40,223 nucleotides of DNA, from the NCBI GenBank assembly GCA_016209495.1, contig JACQVX010000254.1, forward strand, positions 1 to 40,223, read 5' to 3'. The stretch comes from Planctomycetota bacterium (GTDB taxonomy: Bacteria; Planctomycetota; JACQVX01). A model generated the notes under the pieces. The model did no database searches and had not been told where the DNA came from. It saw only the letters and a program-made list of their open reading frames with translations. The first letter of the stretch is position 1, and each line of letters begins with the position of its first letter. Shown in pieces: positions 9,101-17,570 of this stretch. The position numbers and the translations under genes are program-made.

Positions 9101-10226
9101 GCTCCACCGCGCGCTGCCCCTGGGCGAGCGGCCCGACCACGCGGCCAGCTTCGCCCTGCTGGCCGTGGTCTACGCCTTCGCCTGGTCCGCGGTGGGGATG
9201 GCCCTGGAGCGCCTGCGCGCGGGGCCGCCGGCGAGGGCCTACGCGGACGTGGGCGTGGCGGTATCCCTGGCGGCCCCGGCCTGGCTGGCCCTCCACGTGG
9301 CCGCCCTGGACGGCGGCGAGGCCGCCCCCGCGGCGGTGGCGCAGGGCCTCTCGGCCGCGGCCGGCCTCGCGGGCTTCCACCTCTGGGCTGCCCATCGCTA
9401 TCGCCTGGAGGTCTACGTCTACGTCGGGGAGGCGGCGGTGGTGGGCACCCTGGCCTATCTGAGGCTCGCGGCCCCTTCCCTCTTCCACCTGGGATTCGTC
9501 CGCCGTTTCTGGCCCCTCATCGTGGTGGGCGTGGCCTACCTGGCCGGGGCGGTGGCGGTCGCCCTGGAGCGCGCCCGCGCCGCCCTCTACGCCCGGCCCA
9601 CCGCCTGGGTGGCCCTGCTCCTGCCCGCCGTGCCGGCGTTGGGCTGCTGGGGGCTCGGGCCGGGGAACGCCTCGGCCACCTTCGCCGCCATGGCTGGACT
9701 CTACGCGGCCCTGGGCTGGGCCCAGGGCCGCGGCGCCCTCCGGCTGGTGGCGGTGGGGGCGGCCCTGGTAGCCCTCCACGCGGGGCTCGCCCATCGGGGC
9801 TGGCAGGTCCTCGTCCACCCCCATGTCTACCTGGCCCCAGTGGGGCTCCTCCTGGCCTGGGTGGCCCACCGCGAGAGGGGCCGTCTGGAGCCCCGCGTCG
9901 CCGAGACCCTGGGCGGCGCCGGGCTTGCCATGGCCTTCGCCTCCATGGCGGGCGCACTCTACCTGGACGAGGCCCACCGCGACCTGGAGACCGTCCTCCT
10001 GGCCCTGGCCTCGGTGGGGGGCCTGTTGGCGGGCCTCGCCCTGGGGCTGCGCTGGCTCACCTGGCAGGGGGCGGGATTCCTGGCCTTCGACGTCCTCTCG
10101 CGGGTCTACTGGGCTGGCCAGGAACACACCTGGGTATGGTGGCTCACCGGCCTGACCCTGGGGACGAGCCTCGTGGCCTGGTTCGGCTGGCTGGAACGCC
10201 GGGCCCGGACCGCCCACGGCTCCTAG
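6192..10226 (+). CDS. Giant polytopic membrane protein, unknown function
   Basis: A 1344-residue protein. The first 150 residues are soluble: a helical segment rich in Arg, Glu and Ala, then an acidic/proline linker. The rest is an almost unbroken series of hydrophobic helices, several dozen by eye, very rich in Ala, Leu, Gly and Val, with short loops and few charged residues. This resembles the very large predicted membrane proteins of the DUF2157/DUF2339 type, but no family motif could be confirmed. A GAGGGAG sequence lies upstream of the ATG. The 113-bp gap before it holds a weak promoter-like TTGCCC and CACGAT pair. Its 3' end overlaps the convergent methyltransferase gene by 83 bp. Confidence 0.82.
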   Translation: MVPIEALRSLERALARIEALAAEGRLVAGDLEAFRAWAAPLRRQLLGARAMSDKELAGWLRSRSEHGECPAALAASLHEAVVATGAAGSEPEPEPVDAPGSDLVPLVVAVTPVVPPGRALPSPVASSSRWTGALQSQASLRWGQMAGALLIVGSSLALATTLWQAEAPWARYGALLAVGAGFLLFGSLAAGPWNLGLLGRSLLVIYALLVPVDGLIAARLEGGPLVVGVLAALLAAGAAWAALHLLTARRAPWVLGLVLLSAVAPVATLAPSQPAILVTGAAAVLLAGVLAAPVADGGAAAGTLAFAFLVGALYVCVGAGAPAPHAGLHPPDLSPATLLVALATLAAARGLAAAGTPGTRAAAAVARALAGLAGLAALGLAAVDPVQRPWPGLAVGAALSVFHALGLVVATGALGALLGASMVVASSSLACVAALSLAPSGVAHEIEATAWVLLGLVWILLASRLRRVAVPETAVLPLAWAGVLACLGAGPVLRGPDGALALGAVAVALGALALDERALGLAAGAGLWVWALRAAPDGEGARAVAGAALSLGLALVALGARRLAVHAAPLRVLGAPVALAAALAAVSSTAWLFPGAMPPGLAAHRALALEAAALLVSAWVLGSPLPSWPAALALAGTTACWVLHREGPEVVREAVYRGLGALMVAGLFLVKCGGPAARLAGTPLAAVAAALSLPAGLAMLLDGPTPGSGVAVAVVQDLGIPAVMLAFTAASFRLPWLMAIALASGAASAGALAWHLGARTPLGGEATALLALAALALILRGAALHRASGRWRWPLACVSALAALACGVGLSLRLVEAHVAMTVPARALAGLAAWSLGLVAVLPVPGSKGAGPRQALSGLFVLGATAWLTTLLAGGTHGGRLALGWALGGAATTLAAAAWPRGEALRDGRTLGLGLAAAATVAWALAPLEAPAVLALALAGAAVVALGVLASMGALVRTGGLALAVAAHLALHRALPLGERPDHAASFALLAVVYAFAWSAVGMALERLRAGPPARAYADVGVAVSLAAPAWLALHVAALDGGEAAPAAVAQGLSAAAGLAGFHLWAAHRYRLEVYVYVGEAAVVGTLAYLRLAAPSLFHLGFVRRFWPLIVVGVAYLAGAVAVALERARAALYARPTAWVALLLPAVPALGCWGLGPGNASATFAAMAGLYAALGWAQGRGALRLVAVGAALVALHAGLAHRGWQVLVHPHVYLAPVGLLLAWVAHRERGRLEPRVAETLGGAGLAMAFASMAGALYLDEAHRDLETVLLALASVGGLLAGLALGLRWLTWQGAGFLAFDVLSRVYWAGQEHTWVWWLTGLTLGTSLVAWFGWLERRARTAHGS

Positions 10227-10983
10227 ACTCGCCTTCCCACTCCAGCCTGGCCGCGATGCTCGCCCCGGCGGGGAGCACCAGGCCCCCGGCGCCCACCCGG
10301 CGCGCCTCGGCGGCGGAGATGCGGTAGAGCGCCCGGTCCAGCCATGCCGGCACGGGGCCCACGTTGCCCTCCTGAGTCTCCAGGGGCGTCCACAGGTTGC
10401 GCCACCACACGACCGCCGCGACGGCCGGGAGGATGGCCAGGTTGAACGGACTCGAGTGGAGGACCCGGAATCCCGAGCGCCGCGCGAGGGTCGAGAGCCC
10501 GTCCGGGGTGTACCGACGCCGGTGCTCGCTCAGGTGGTCCTCACCACCCCAGAGCCAGCGGTATGCCGGAACGGTCACCACCGCCTGTCCCCGCGGGACC
10601 AGGAGCCCGCCCAGGGCCCGGAGGCCCTCCAGGTCGTCATCCATGTGCTCGAGGACGTCCAGGGCCGTGACCACGTCGAAGGAGGCCCGATGGGCCTCCA
10701 CGGCCCCACGGAGGTCGATGAGGCGCCCCGCGGAGGGCGCCGCGGCGGGGCCCTCCAGCGCCTCGCGCGCCACGTCGGCCCCCCAGGCCTCGCCCAGGCG
10801 GGCCAGCGCCGGGATCAGGGACCCGGTCCCGCAGCCGTAGTCCAGGAGCCGGAGGCGGCGAGCGGGCCACCCCTGGGCCCGCGCGGCGGTCTCCACCATC
10901 CGGAGGACGAGGACCCGCCGGGCCCGGAACCACCAGTGGTCCGACTCGTGCGCCCGCGTCCGCTCCCAGGCCAGGGCCCTCAC
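10144..10983 (-). CDS. Class I SAM-dependent methyltransferase
   Basis: A 279-residue protein with a Rossmann-type methyltransferase core. Motif I is LLDYGCGTGSLIPAL (about residues 37-51), and the later acidic motif is FDVVTALDVLEHMDDD. The N-terminal segment HESDHWWFRARRVL is typical of methyltransferases found in glycan and natural-product clusters. After the core there is a hydrophobic stretch (LAILPAVAAVVWW) that may touch the membrane. The C-terminal 25 residues are low-complexity and overlap the convergent giant membrane protein. The GTG start shares four bases (GTGA) with the stop of the second methyltransferase-like gene upstream. The substrate is unknown; context suggests a sugar or lipid-linked glycan. 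Confidence 0.85.
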   Translation of the reverse strand: MRALAWERTRAHESDHWWFRARRVLVLRMVETAARAQGWPARRLRLLDYGCGTGSLIPALARLGEAWGADVAREALEGPAAAPSAGRLIDLRGAVEAHRASFDVVTALDVLEHMDDDLEGLRALGGLLVPRGQAVVTVPAYRWLWGGEDHLSEHRRRYTPDGLSTLARRSGFRVLHSSPFNLAILPAVAAVVWWRNLWTPLETQEGNVGPVPAWLDRALYRISAAEARRVGAGGLVLPAGASIAARLEWEGESRSRGRSGPGVPASRTRPRGSSPGSGR

Positions 10984-11588
10984 GTCACCGCCCCGCGATG
11001 GCCCCGGAGGAGGAAGAGGTCCTCCCGGCGGCCCTCCCGGTAGTCGAGGAGGTCGCCGCCAAAGGACGAGGCCAGCCCGTGCAGCATCTCCCGGTCGAAA
11101 CGGAATCCCACCGGGCCGCGGCCCAGGGCCGCACCCCGGTGGGCCAGCCAGCGTACCAGGCGCGAGGGGTGGGTCCCCAGGTTCCGGATGGGCTCGGCCA
11201 CGAGGAGCGCGACGCGGGCCGAGGCGGCCAGCCGTACCAGGAGGTCCCGGCAGCGGGGGGCGAACTGGTAGAGGGAGGCCTGGATCAGGACCCAGTCGGC
11301 CTCCGGGAGCGGGTCCTCCAGGACGTCGGCCCGGCTCACCGGCAGCCCGCGGGCTCGGGCCCATCGCAGGAAGGTCGCGTTGGTGTCGTAGCCCCTCCAG
11401 GCCAGGTGTCGCCGGCGCAGGTGACGCCGATAGAGCTCCGCCGTCCCGCAGCAGTGCTCCGCCACCTCCACCCCGTCGGGGATGCGCCGGGACAAGGCGC
11501 GGTACCGCAAGGCCAGGTCGGGTCCGTAGAGCAGCCGCATCGCCACGTCGTAGACCCGGGGATCGGCATAGACGGGACTGGCGCGCAT
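10980..11588 (-). CDS. Methyltransferase-like protein with atypical SAM motif
   Basis: A 202-residue protein with the outline of a small class I methyltransferase. The glycine-rich loop reads VAEHCCGTAELYRRH instead of the usual D-x-G-x-G-x-G, so the canonical Gly pattern is weakened. The later DWVLIQASLYQFAP segment corresponds to motif IV. The N-terminal half has YADPRVYDVAMRLLYG, commonly seen in related proteins. It starts at an ATG with GAGGG upstream and ends in a GTGA overlap with the true methyltransferase, so they are co-translated. It may be a partner or a divergent enzyme. The 191-bp gap upstream holds a TTGACA at 11696-11691 but no matching -10 box. Confidence 0.7.
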   Translation of the reverse strand: MRASPVYADPRVYDVAMRLLYGPDLALRYRALSRRIPDGVEVAEHCCGTAELYRRHLRRRHLAWRGYDTNATFLRWARARGLPVSRADVLEDPLPEADWVLIQASLYQFAPRCRDLLVRLAASARVALLVAEPIRNLGTHPSRLVRWLAHRGAALGRGPVGFRFDREMLHGLASSFGGDLLDYREGRREDLFLLRGHRGAVT

Positions 11589-11779
11589 GAGCTGTCGGCC
11601 CTCGAGCGCCCCCCGGCTTGCGTGCGGCGGCGCGCCATGGAATACTCCGGCCAGGCTGAACCGCCGAGGATCGCTTCGGGGGTGACCGGATGTCAACCAC
11701 GTCCCCCGCCCTGCCCGGGATGTCGCAGGAGCCGACCACGCCCGCGCCCTGTCGGGATTCCGCCGCTGCCTGGCCGCGC

Positions 11780-12994
11780 TCAACGCCGGAAGTGGGCAAG
11801 CACCCTCCTCGTCGCCCCCAGGACGTCCTCCACGTCCCGATCCGAGAGCCGCGCCGAGAGGGGAAGGGTGAGGGTGCGCTCCGAGACCCACTCGGCCTCG
11901 GGGAACTGGCCCCGACCATACCCGAAGGTCTCCGCGTAGTAGGGGTGCAGGTGGAGCGCCACGTAGTGCACGCCGGTCCCGATGCGCTCCTGGATGAGGG
12001 CGTCGAGGACCTGGTCCCGGGTCGCGCGGAGCCGCTCCAGGTCCAGGTGGAGGTTGTAGAGGTGGCGGGCGTGGCGGCCGCCCTCCGGCGGCGGCGCGGG
12101 GGTCCAGGCGGGGAGCCCGGCGAGGCCCTCGTCGTAGCGCGCCCAGATGGCCTCGCGCCGGCGGAGGTTCGACTCCACCCGGGCGAGCTGATGGATCCCC
12201 AGGGCCGCCTGGAGGTCCGTCATGTTGTACTTGAAGCCGGCCTGCTGGACCTGGTAGTGGCGGAAGCCGGCGTCGCTGTAGCGCATCCAGGCGTCGGCGG
12301 AGAGCCCGTGGAGGGCCAGGACCTGGATCCGGTCCGCCCAGTCCGGGTGCGAGGTGGTCACCATCCCCCCCTCTCCGGTGACGACGTTCTTCGTCACGTA
12401 GAAGGAGAAGCAGGCGGCGTCGCCCAGGGTCCCCACCCGGCGGCCGTCGTGCATGGCCTCGATGGCGTGGGCGGCGTCCTCGATCACGACCAGGCCGTGC
12501 CGCCGGGCGAGCCCGAGGAGGGCGTCCATGTCGCAGGGCCGGCCGGCGAAGTGGACCGGGACCATGGCCCGGGTCCGCGGCGTGACCGCGGAGGCGGCCG
12601 CCGACGGGTCCATGCACTGGGTGCGGCGGTCCACGTCCACCAGGACCGGTCGTGCCCCGGCGTGGACGACGGCGTTGGCCGTGGCGGCGAAGGTGAGGGT
12701 GGGGACCAGGACCTCGTCCCCGGGTCGAACGCCCGAGACCAGGAGCGAGAGGTGCAGCGCGGCGGTGCAGGAGGAGACCGCCACCGCGCGCGGGGCGCCG
12801 ATGTAGGACCGGAAGGCCTCCTGGAAGCGGCCCACCCGCGGCCCCGTGCCGATCCAGCCGGACCGCAGCGTGGCCAGGACCTCCTGGATCTCGGGCTCCT
12901 CGATGGCGGGCGCGCCGTAGACCAGGAAGGAGTCCCGGAGGGGCCGGCCGCCGGCCACGACGGGGAGGTCCGCCTCGCTCTCCGAGCGCGCCAT
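11780..12994 (-). CDS. DegT/DnrJ/EryC1-type sugar aminotransferase
   Basis: A 404-residue PLP-dependent aminotransferase of the family that puts amino groups on keto-sugar nucleotides. Typical segments are RSGWIGTGPRVGRFQEAF, VSSCTAALHLSLL (cofactor phosphate), EDAAHAIEA (aspartate contacting the PLP ring nitrogen), and the Schiff-base lysine in FSFYVTKNVVTGEGG. The C-terminal part includes GVHYVALHLHPYY, which shapes the substrate site. The start at 12994 lies only 18 bp from the divergent TTG start of the YfhO-type gene, with no ribosome-binding site. It presumably makes an amino-sugar for a surface glycan with the downstream methyltransferases, about 190 bp away. The exact sugar is unknown. 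Confidence 0.9.
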   Translation of the reverse strand: MARSESEADLPVVAGGRPLRDSFLVYGAPAIEEPEIQEVLATLRSGWIGTGPRVGRFQEAFRSYIGAPRAVAVSSCTAALHLSLLVSGVRPGDEVLVPTLTFAATANAVVHAGARPVLVDVDRRTQCMDPSAAASAVTPRTRAMVPVHFAGRPCDMDALLGLARRHGLVVIEDAAHAIEAMHDGRRVGTLGDAACFSFYVTKNVVTGEGGMVTTSHPDWADRIQVLALHGLSADAWMRYSDAGFRHYQVQQAGFKYNMTDLQAALGIHQLARVESNLRRREAIWARYDEGLAGLPAWTPAPPPEGGRHARHLYNLHLDLERLRATRDQVLDALIQERIGTGVHYVALHLHPYYAETFGYGRGQFPEAEWVSERTLTLPLSARLSDRDVEDVLGATRRVLAHFRR

Positions 12995-13012
12995 GGGGAT
13001 GTAGCCTAACCG
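12995..13012. promoter_or_regulatory. 18-bp divergent gap, possible symmetric promoter
   Basis: The gap between two opposing start codons contains the near-palindrome TAGCCTA. On the plus strand TAGCCT (13002-13007) and on the minus strand TAGGCT (13008-13003) both fit TAnnnT -10 boxes, each ending 5-8 bp before a start codon. On the minus strand TTGTCG lies 18 bp further upstream (13032-13027). This could drive two leaderless transcripts. Confidence 0.4.
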
Positions 13013-15475
13013 TTGCGCGGCGCCCCCGACAAGAAGCGCGACGAGGCGCCCGCGACGCGCCCGCCCCGCCGGGGGCTCCTCGCGGCGCTGCTCGTGGCCG
13101 GCCTGGTCCTCCCGCAGTTCGCCCTCTACGCCCCCTCCTTCCTCGGCCGCAAGCTCTACCTCCCCATGGACACCCTGGGCTATGACCAGCACTGGCCCTT
13201 CCCGCGGCAGGCGGGCCGGATCGGGGCGATGCAGAACCGCGTCCTGAGCGACCCGGTCCTCTACTACGCCCCGCGGCGTGTGGTGGCGGGGGAAGAGCTG
13301 CTCCAGGGGCGGCCCTTCTTCTGGAACCCCTACAGCTACTGCGGCCACCCCATGCTCCTGGGTATCTACTCGGTCTTCGAATGGGTGAACCTGGCGGCGG
13401 GTGGGGACCCGCGCGCCGCGGTGTGGATGCAGCTCGCCAAGGCCCTGGCCGCGGGCCTGGGCGCCTATCTCTACTTCCGGTTCGCCCTGGGCGTCGGGGT
13501 CTGGTCCTCCCTGGCCGGGGCCTGGTGCTATCCCCTCACCGGGGCCCTGGTCATGTGGTCCCACTTCGAGACCTCGTCCTGCTGTCTCCTCCTCCCCTGG
13601 TCCCTCCTGGCCGTGGAGGCGACGGTCCGCGTCCGCTGGTGGGGCGCCCCCGCGCTGGCCCTGGTCACGGCCCTGGCCATCCACGAGGGGATCACCGGAG
13701 AGGCGGGTCTCGTCCTCCTGGCCTCCGGGCTATACCTCCTCTGGCAGCTCGCGGCCCTCCACGGGAGGCGCGCCCTGGCCGCCGGGCGGCCGGGGCGCCG
13801 CACCCTGGGCGCGGCCCTGCTCGCCTGGACCCTGGGGCTGGCCCTGGCGGCCCCGAGCGCCCTGGTGGCCCTGGACTACATCCCCACGAGCCGCCGCTAC
13901 GCCGAGCGCCGAGCCGGGGCCATGGAGACCCACATGGTCGGCGCCCCGGCCCTGGTCCAGGTCGTCCTGCCCTACTGCCGCGGGGCCGAGCGGCCGGGGG
14001 CGGTCTACGTGGGGCGCTCGGGAAACCGCGTGGAGTCGAGCTCCGCCGCCTACGCGGGGCTCTTCGTCACCCTGGTCCTGGCCCCCCTCGCCTTCGGCCA
14101 CCCGCGCCTGGGCCGCCTGAACGTCTTCTGGGTCCTCTTCGCCGTCCTGGGCCTGGGCCAGATCCTGGACTTCCCGCTGGTCAACCAGGTCTACGGCCTC
14201 CCCGGCGTGCGGCTCATCCGGGGGAACCGGTTCACCGTGCTGGCCGCCTGGGCCTTCCTGGCCCTGGCCGTGACGGGCCTCGAGGCCCACGCCGCCGGCC
14301 GCCGGCCCCGGCGTGGCTGGGCCCTCGCCCCTGCGGCCCTCCTGGCGGCCCTGGGGGGCTTCTGTGTCCTGCGCGCCCAGCGACTCCCCGACGACGCCCT
14401 GGAGCGCCTCCGCGCGGGGGCCGGGGTCTACCAGGTCCCGGTGGCCGACGCCCTCCAGTGGATCACCCGAGCCCATCAGGTCTACCTCGCCCTCGCGGTC
14501 CTGGCCCTGGCGGCCTGGGGGGCCCTGGCCCTCCTGCGCCAGGGGCGAGCCTCGCGGTGGATCCGCCCTTCGGTGGCGGGGGCCGCCATCCTGGAACTGG
14601 GGCTGAGCGCCGTGGGGGTCAACCCCCAGTGCGACCCGGCGGCCTACTACCCGGAATCGCCCCTGGTCCAGGCCCTGCGCTCGGCGCCGCCGGGGAGGGT
14701 CGCTGGGGACAACGTCTACCGGGCGAACCTGAGCATGGTCCACCGCCTGCGCGACGTACGGGGCTACGACGGGGCCGACCCTGTGCGACTGATCGAGCTC
14801 TTGCGCCTGGCGAACCCCGCCTGGAAGGGGGCGCCGCCCTACGCCCACACCCATTCCTTCGCCCCCCCCACGCCGGTATCCTCTCCCATCCTGGACATGC
14901 TGAACCTGCGCTACGTCGTGCGCCCCGGGGCGCCGCCCCCGGGGGCGCGCGTCCTGGCGAGCACCCCGGACCATTGGGTCGAGGAATGCCCGCGGGCCCT
15001 CCCGCGGCCCTACGTCCCCCGCCGCGCCGAGGAGGTCCCGGACGACGCGGAGGGCTTGCGGCGCCTGGGCCGCCCCGGCTTCGATCCACGCGAGCTGGCC
15101 CTGGCGGCGGGACGCGCCGGCGTCCCCCCGGGGCCGGTCCAGGGAGAGGCGCGGATCCTGGAGGAGTGGCCAGGCCACGTGGCCATGGAGTGCAAGCTGG
15201 ACGCCCCGGGCCTGGTGGTCCTGGCGGACCTCTGGTACCCCGGGTGGTCCGCGCGGCTGGAGGGTCGCTCGGTCCCCGTCCTGCGGGTGAACCACGCCCT
15301 CATGGGCGCCGTGGCCCCCCAGGGGACGAGCCGCCTGGTCATGGACTACGAGCCGCCCCGCCTCCGGTGGGGAGTCGCCGCGTCCCTAGCGGGGCTCGCC
15401 GCCCTCGCCGCCTGGGCCGCCCTCCGGAGGCGCGCCCAGGGCCGGCTCCCCGGGGGCGCCGCCCCCGCCGGGTGA
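13013..15475 (+). CDS. YfhO-family integral membrane protein
   Basis: An 820-residue polytopic membrane protein resembling the YfhO family (GT-C-like fold; some members act in lipoteichoic or surface-glycan glycosylation). After a polar start come a helix (about residues 22-42), a large first loop with GRKLYLPMDTLG, DPVLYYAPRRVV and FFWNPYSYCGHPML typical of the family, about ten further helices, then a C-terminal soluble domain containing LADLWYPGWSARLEGRSV, and a final helix. The Asp residues in the first loop are candidates for catalysis by family analogy. TTG at 13013 is the first possible start, since a stop precedes it at 13007. The 3' end overlaps the convergent cinA-HEAT gene by 90 bp. 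Confidence 0.82.
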   Translation: MRGAPDKKRDEAPATRPPRRGLLAALLVAGLVLPQFALYAPSFLGRKLYLPMDTLGYDQHWPFPRQAGRIGAMQNRVLSDPVLYYAPRRVVAGEELLQGRPFFWNPYSYCGHPMLLGIYSVFEWVNLAAGGDPRAAVWMQLAKALAAGLGAYLYFRFALGVGVWSSLAGAWCYPLTGALVMWSHFETSSCCLLLPWSLLAVEATVRVRWWGAPALALVTALAIHEGITGEAGLVLLASGLYLLWQLAALHGRRALAAGRPGRRTLGAALLAWTLGLALAAPSALVALDYIPTSRRYAERRAGAMETHMVGAPALVQVVLPYCRGAERPGAVYVGRSGNRVESSSAAYAGLFVTLVLAPLAFGHPRLGRLNVFWVLFAVLGLGQILDFPLVNQVYGLPGVRLIRGNRFTVLAAWAFLALAVTGLEAHAAGRRPRRGWALAPAALLAALGGFCVLRAQRLPDDALERLRAGAGVYQVPVADALQWITRAHQVYLALAVLALAAWGALALLRQGRASRWIRPSVAGAAILELGLSAVGVNPQCDPAAYYPESPLVQALRSAPPGRVAGDNVYRANLSMVHRLRDVRGYDGADPVRLIELLRLANPAWKGAPPYAHTHSFAPPTPVSSPILDMLNLRYVVRPGAPPPGARVLASTPDHWVEECPRALPRPYVPRRAEEVPDDAEGLRRLGRPGFDPRELALAAGRAGVPPGPVQGEARILEEWPGHVAMECKLDAPGLVVLADLWYPGWSARLEGRSVPVLRVNHALMGAVAPQGTSRLVMDYEPPRLRWGVAASLAGLAALAAWAALRRRAQGRLPGGAAPAG

Positions 15476-17512
15476 GGCGCTCGCCTCCTTGTGCCTAGCC
15501 TGCTCGGCCTCCCACCAGGCGCGCCAGCGGCCCACCGCCTCGGAGCGCTGCCTCTGGGGGCGCGCCGCGTCGTAGTCCAGGTCCTGCCCGGTGAGGTCCT
15601 GCAGGGCCCCGGCCGCGTCGGCGCGCACGGTCTCGTCCTCGTCCTCCAGGAGGCCGATGAGCCGTGGGACCGCCGGCTTGTACCCCGCCGCCTTCACCAG
15701 GGCGATGACCGAGCGCTGCACCTTCTCCACCGGATGCGTGAGGTAGGGCGTGGCCAGGGGGAGGACGTCGGGCCCCATGCCCAGGAGCTGGTTCCGCGCC
15801 CGGTTGTGCGCCCGGGGGTCCTGCCGGGCGAGCTGCAGGAGGGCCGCCATGGCCTCGGCCTGGACCGCCGGGTCCAGCACCACCTCCGGCACCCGGTACG
15901 GGTCCTCCCCCGTGGGGGCGCCTCCCGCGGGGGCGAGCGTCGAGGGAGGACCCGCCGTCCCCGGCACGGGGCGGGGCGCGGTCCGCAGCCAGTCGGAGCG
16001 CCCCACCCCGGCCTCGGCCGCCGCCCCGTAGCCGGAGCCGTCCCTCTCGTCGGCCTCCACCCCCAGGACCTCCTCGGGCCGGAGGTAGACCCGCCCGAAG
16101 CCGCCCAGGCTCACCACCAGGCCCCTCTCGCTTCGGTGGACCACCCGGCCCTCCAGGGTCCCGCCGTTGGCCAGCCGGATGGTGTCGCCCCGGGCCGGCG
16201 CCGACAGGGCCAGGAACGCGGCCACGACCCCGACCGCGCCGGGCCCCAGGGCCCACCGCCGGGCACGGTCCAGCACCCCCATGGCCGCCCTCAGCCTCAC
16301 CTCGGCGCGCGTCCCCAGGTGGCGCCTCCGGCTGGCCTCCTCGAGGCCCGGGGCGTGGAGCGCCGTCCACACCGTCCCCACGGGCTTCGCCCGCGTCCCG
16401 CCCCCCGGTCCCGCCACGCCGGTGATGGCCAGCGCCACCTCCGCCCCCAGGCGCTCCCGGGCGCCCCGGGCCATGGCCAGGGCCACCGCCTCGCTCACGG
16501 CCCCATGGCGCTCGAGCACCCCTCGCGGCACGCCCAGGAGCCCCTGCTTCACGTCGTCCGCGTAGGCCACCACGCCCCCCCGGTAGACCTGGCTCGCCCC
16601 GGGGACCTCCGTGATGAGCTGCCCCAGGAGACCGCCGGTGCAGGACTCCGCGGTGGCCAGGCTCCAGTGCCGCCGCGCCAGGGCCGTCAGGGTAGCCGCC
16701 GCCAGGCTGTCCTCCCCATGGCCCCCGACGCGGTAGACGGCCTCCCCCAGCCGCCGGCGGAGCTCCTGGACCGTGCGCCCCACCCGCGAGCGGTCGCGGG
16801 AGGACACCGACACCTCGACGCCCCCCGCCCACACCCGAAGACCCACGGTGGGGTCTGTCCCGCGCTCCATGCAATCGCCCAGGATCGTGTCCAGGCGCGA
16901 CTCCGGCACGCCCCAGACCTGCAGGCGACGGGTGCACACCCCCGCGACACCGCGCGCCGCGGGCCAGGCGCGCCTCAGGCGCGGGACCACGGCGCGGAGG
17001 AACATCCGTTCCATCTCGGAAGGTACGCCAGGGAGGAGGAAGATGCGGCTTCCTCCCCGCTCGAGGCAGAGCCCCGGGGCCGTCCCCACCGGGTTGGCGA
17101 GGACCTCCGCCCCCTCGGGGGCCAGGGACTGCCGGCGGTCCTGGGCCCCCAGGGGACGTCCGATCCGGCGCAGGGCCATGGCCAGCGACCGCAGGGCCAC
17201 GGGGTCCTCGCGCAGGGGAAGCCGGAAGGCCGCCGCCAGGGCCTCCCGTGTGAGGTCGTCGCGGGTGGGTCCCAGCCCCCCCGTCACCACCACCACCGGG
17301 CTCCGACGTGCCGCCGCGCGCAAGGCCGCCGCCACCGCCCGCTCGGCGTCTCCCACGACGGTCACGCCCGAGACCGGCAGCCCCAGCGGCCCCAGGCGGG
17401 CCGCCAGCCAGGCGGCGTTGGTGTCGGCGATGCGGCCCGAGAGCAGCTCGTCCCCAACGCTCACCAGGCTCGAGGTCGGCTCACGCAGTAGGGCGCCCGA
17501 TCGGAGGCCCAC
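15386..17512 (-). CDS. cinA: CinA-type protein read in frame into a secreted-type HEAT-repeat protein
   Basis: One 708-residue frame with two parts. Residues 1 to about 420 are a full CinA: a MoaB-like domain (VSVGDELLSGRIADTNAAWLA; TGGLGPTRDDLTREALA) and a C-terminal NMN-deamidase-type domain (ATAESCTGGLLGQLI; ITGVAGPGGGT). No stop follows. Instead, from an internal ATG at 16282 comes a perfect signal peptide (RARR, then a hydrophobic core ending SAPARG), then a soluble domain starting DTIRLANGGTLEGRVV and HEAT-like repeats (AVPRLIGLLEDEDETVRADAA). TGAGGG precedes the internal ATG, so a separate secreted protein could also be made. The GTG at 17512 has GGAGG 10 bp upstream; the longer open frame upstream looks non-coding. 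This is either a real fusion or an indel-joined pair. Confidence 0.82.
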   Translation of the reverse strand: MGLRSGALLREPTSSLVSVGDELLSGRIADTNAAWLAARLGPLGLPVSGVTVVGDAERAVAAALRAAARRSPVVVVTGGLGPTRDDLTREALAAAFRLPLREDPVALRSLAMALRRIGRPLGAQDRRQSLAPEGAEVLANPVGTAPGLCLERGGSRIFLLPGVPSEMERMFLRAVVPRLRRAWPAARGVAGVCTRRLQVWGVPESRLDTILGDCMERGTDPTVGLRVWAGGVEVSVSSRDRSRVGRTVQELRRRLGEAVYRVGGHGEDSLAAATLTALARRHWSLATAESCTGGLLGQLITEVPGASQVYRGGVVAYADDVKQGLLGVPRGVLERHGAVSEAVALAMARGARERLGAEVALAITGVAGPGGGTRAKPVGTVWTALHAPGLEEASRRRHLGTRAEVRLRAAMGVLDRARRWALGPGAVGVVAAFLALSAPARGDTIRLANGGTLEGRVVHRSERGLVVSLGGFGRVYLRPEEVLGVEADERDGSGYGAAAEAGVGRSDWLRTAPRPVPGTAGPPSTLAPAGGAPTGEDPYRVPEVVLDPAVQAEAMAALLQLARQDPRAHNRARNQLLGMGPDVLPLATPYLTHPVEKVQRSVIALVKAAGYKPAVPRLIGLLEDEDETVRADAAGALQDLTGQDLDYDAARPQRQRSEAVGRWRAWWEAEQARHKEASASPGGGGAPGEPALGAPPEGGPGGEGGEPR

Positions 17513-17570
17513 GCCTCGGTCGCCTCCGGGAGAGAGTCCACCGATTCCAGCGTGGGCCGTGACGCATGCC

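Noticed and set aside
11691-11696. Perfect TTGACA on the minus strand upstream of the methyltransferase pair
   Set aside because: No -10 box at 15-19 bp spacing, so it was not listed as a promoter.
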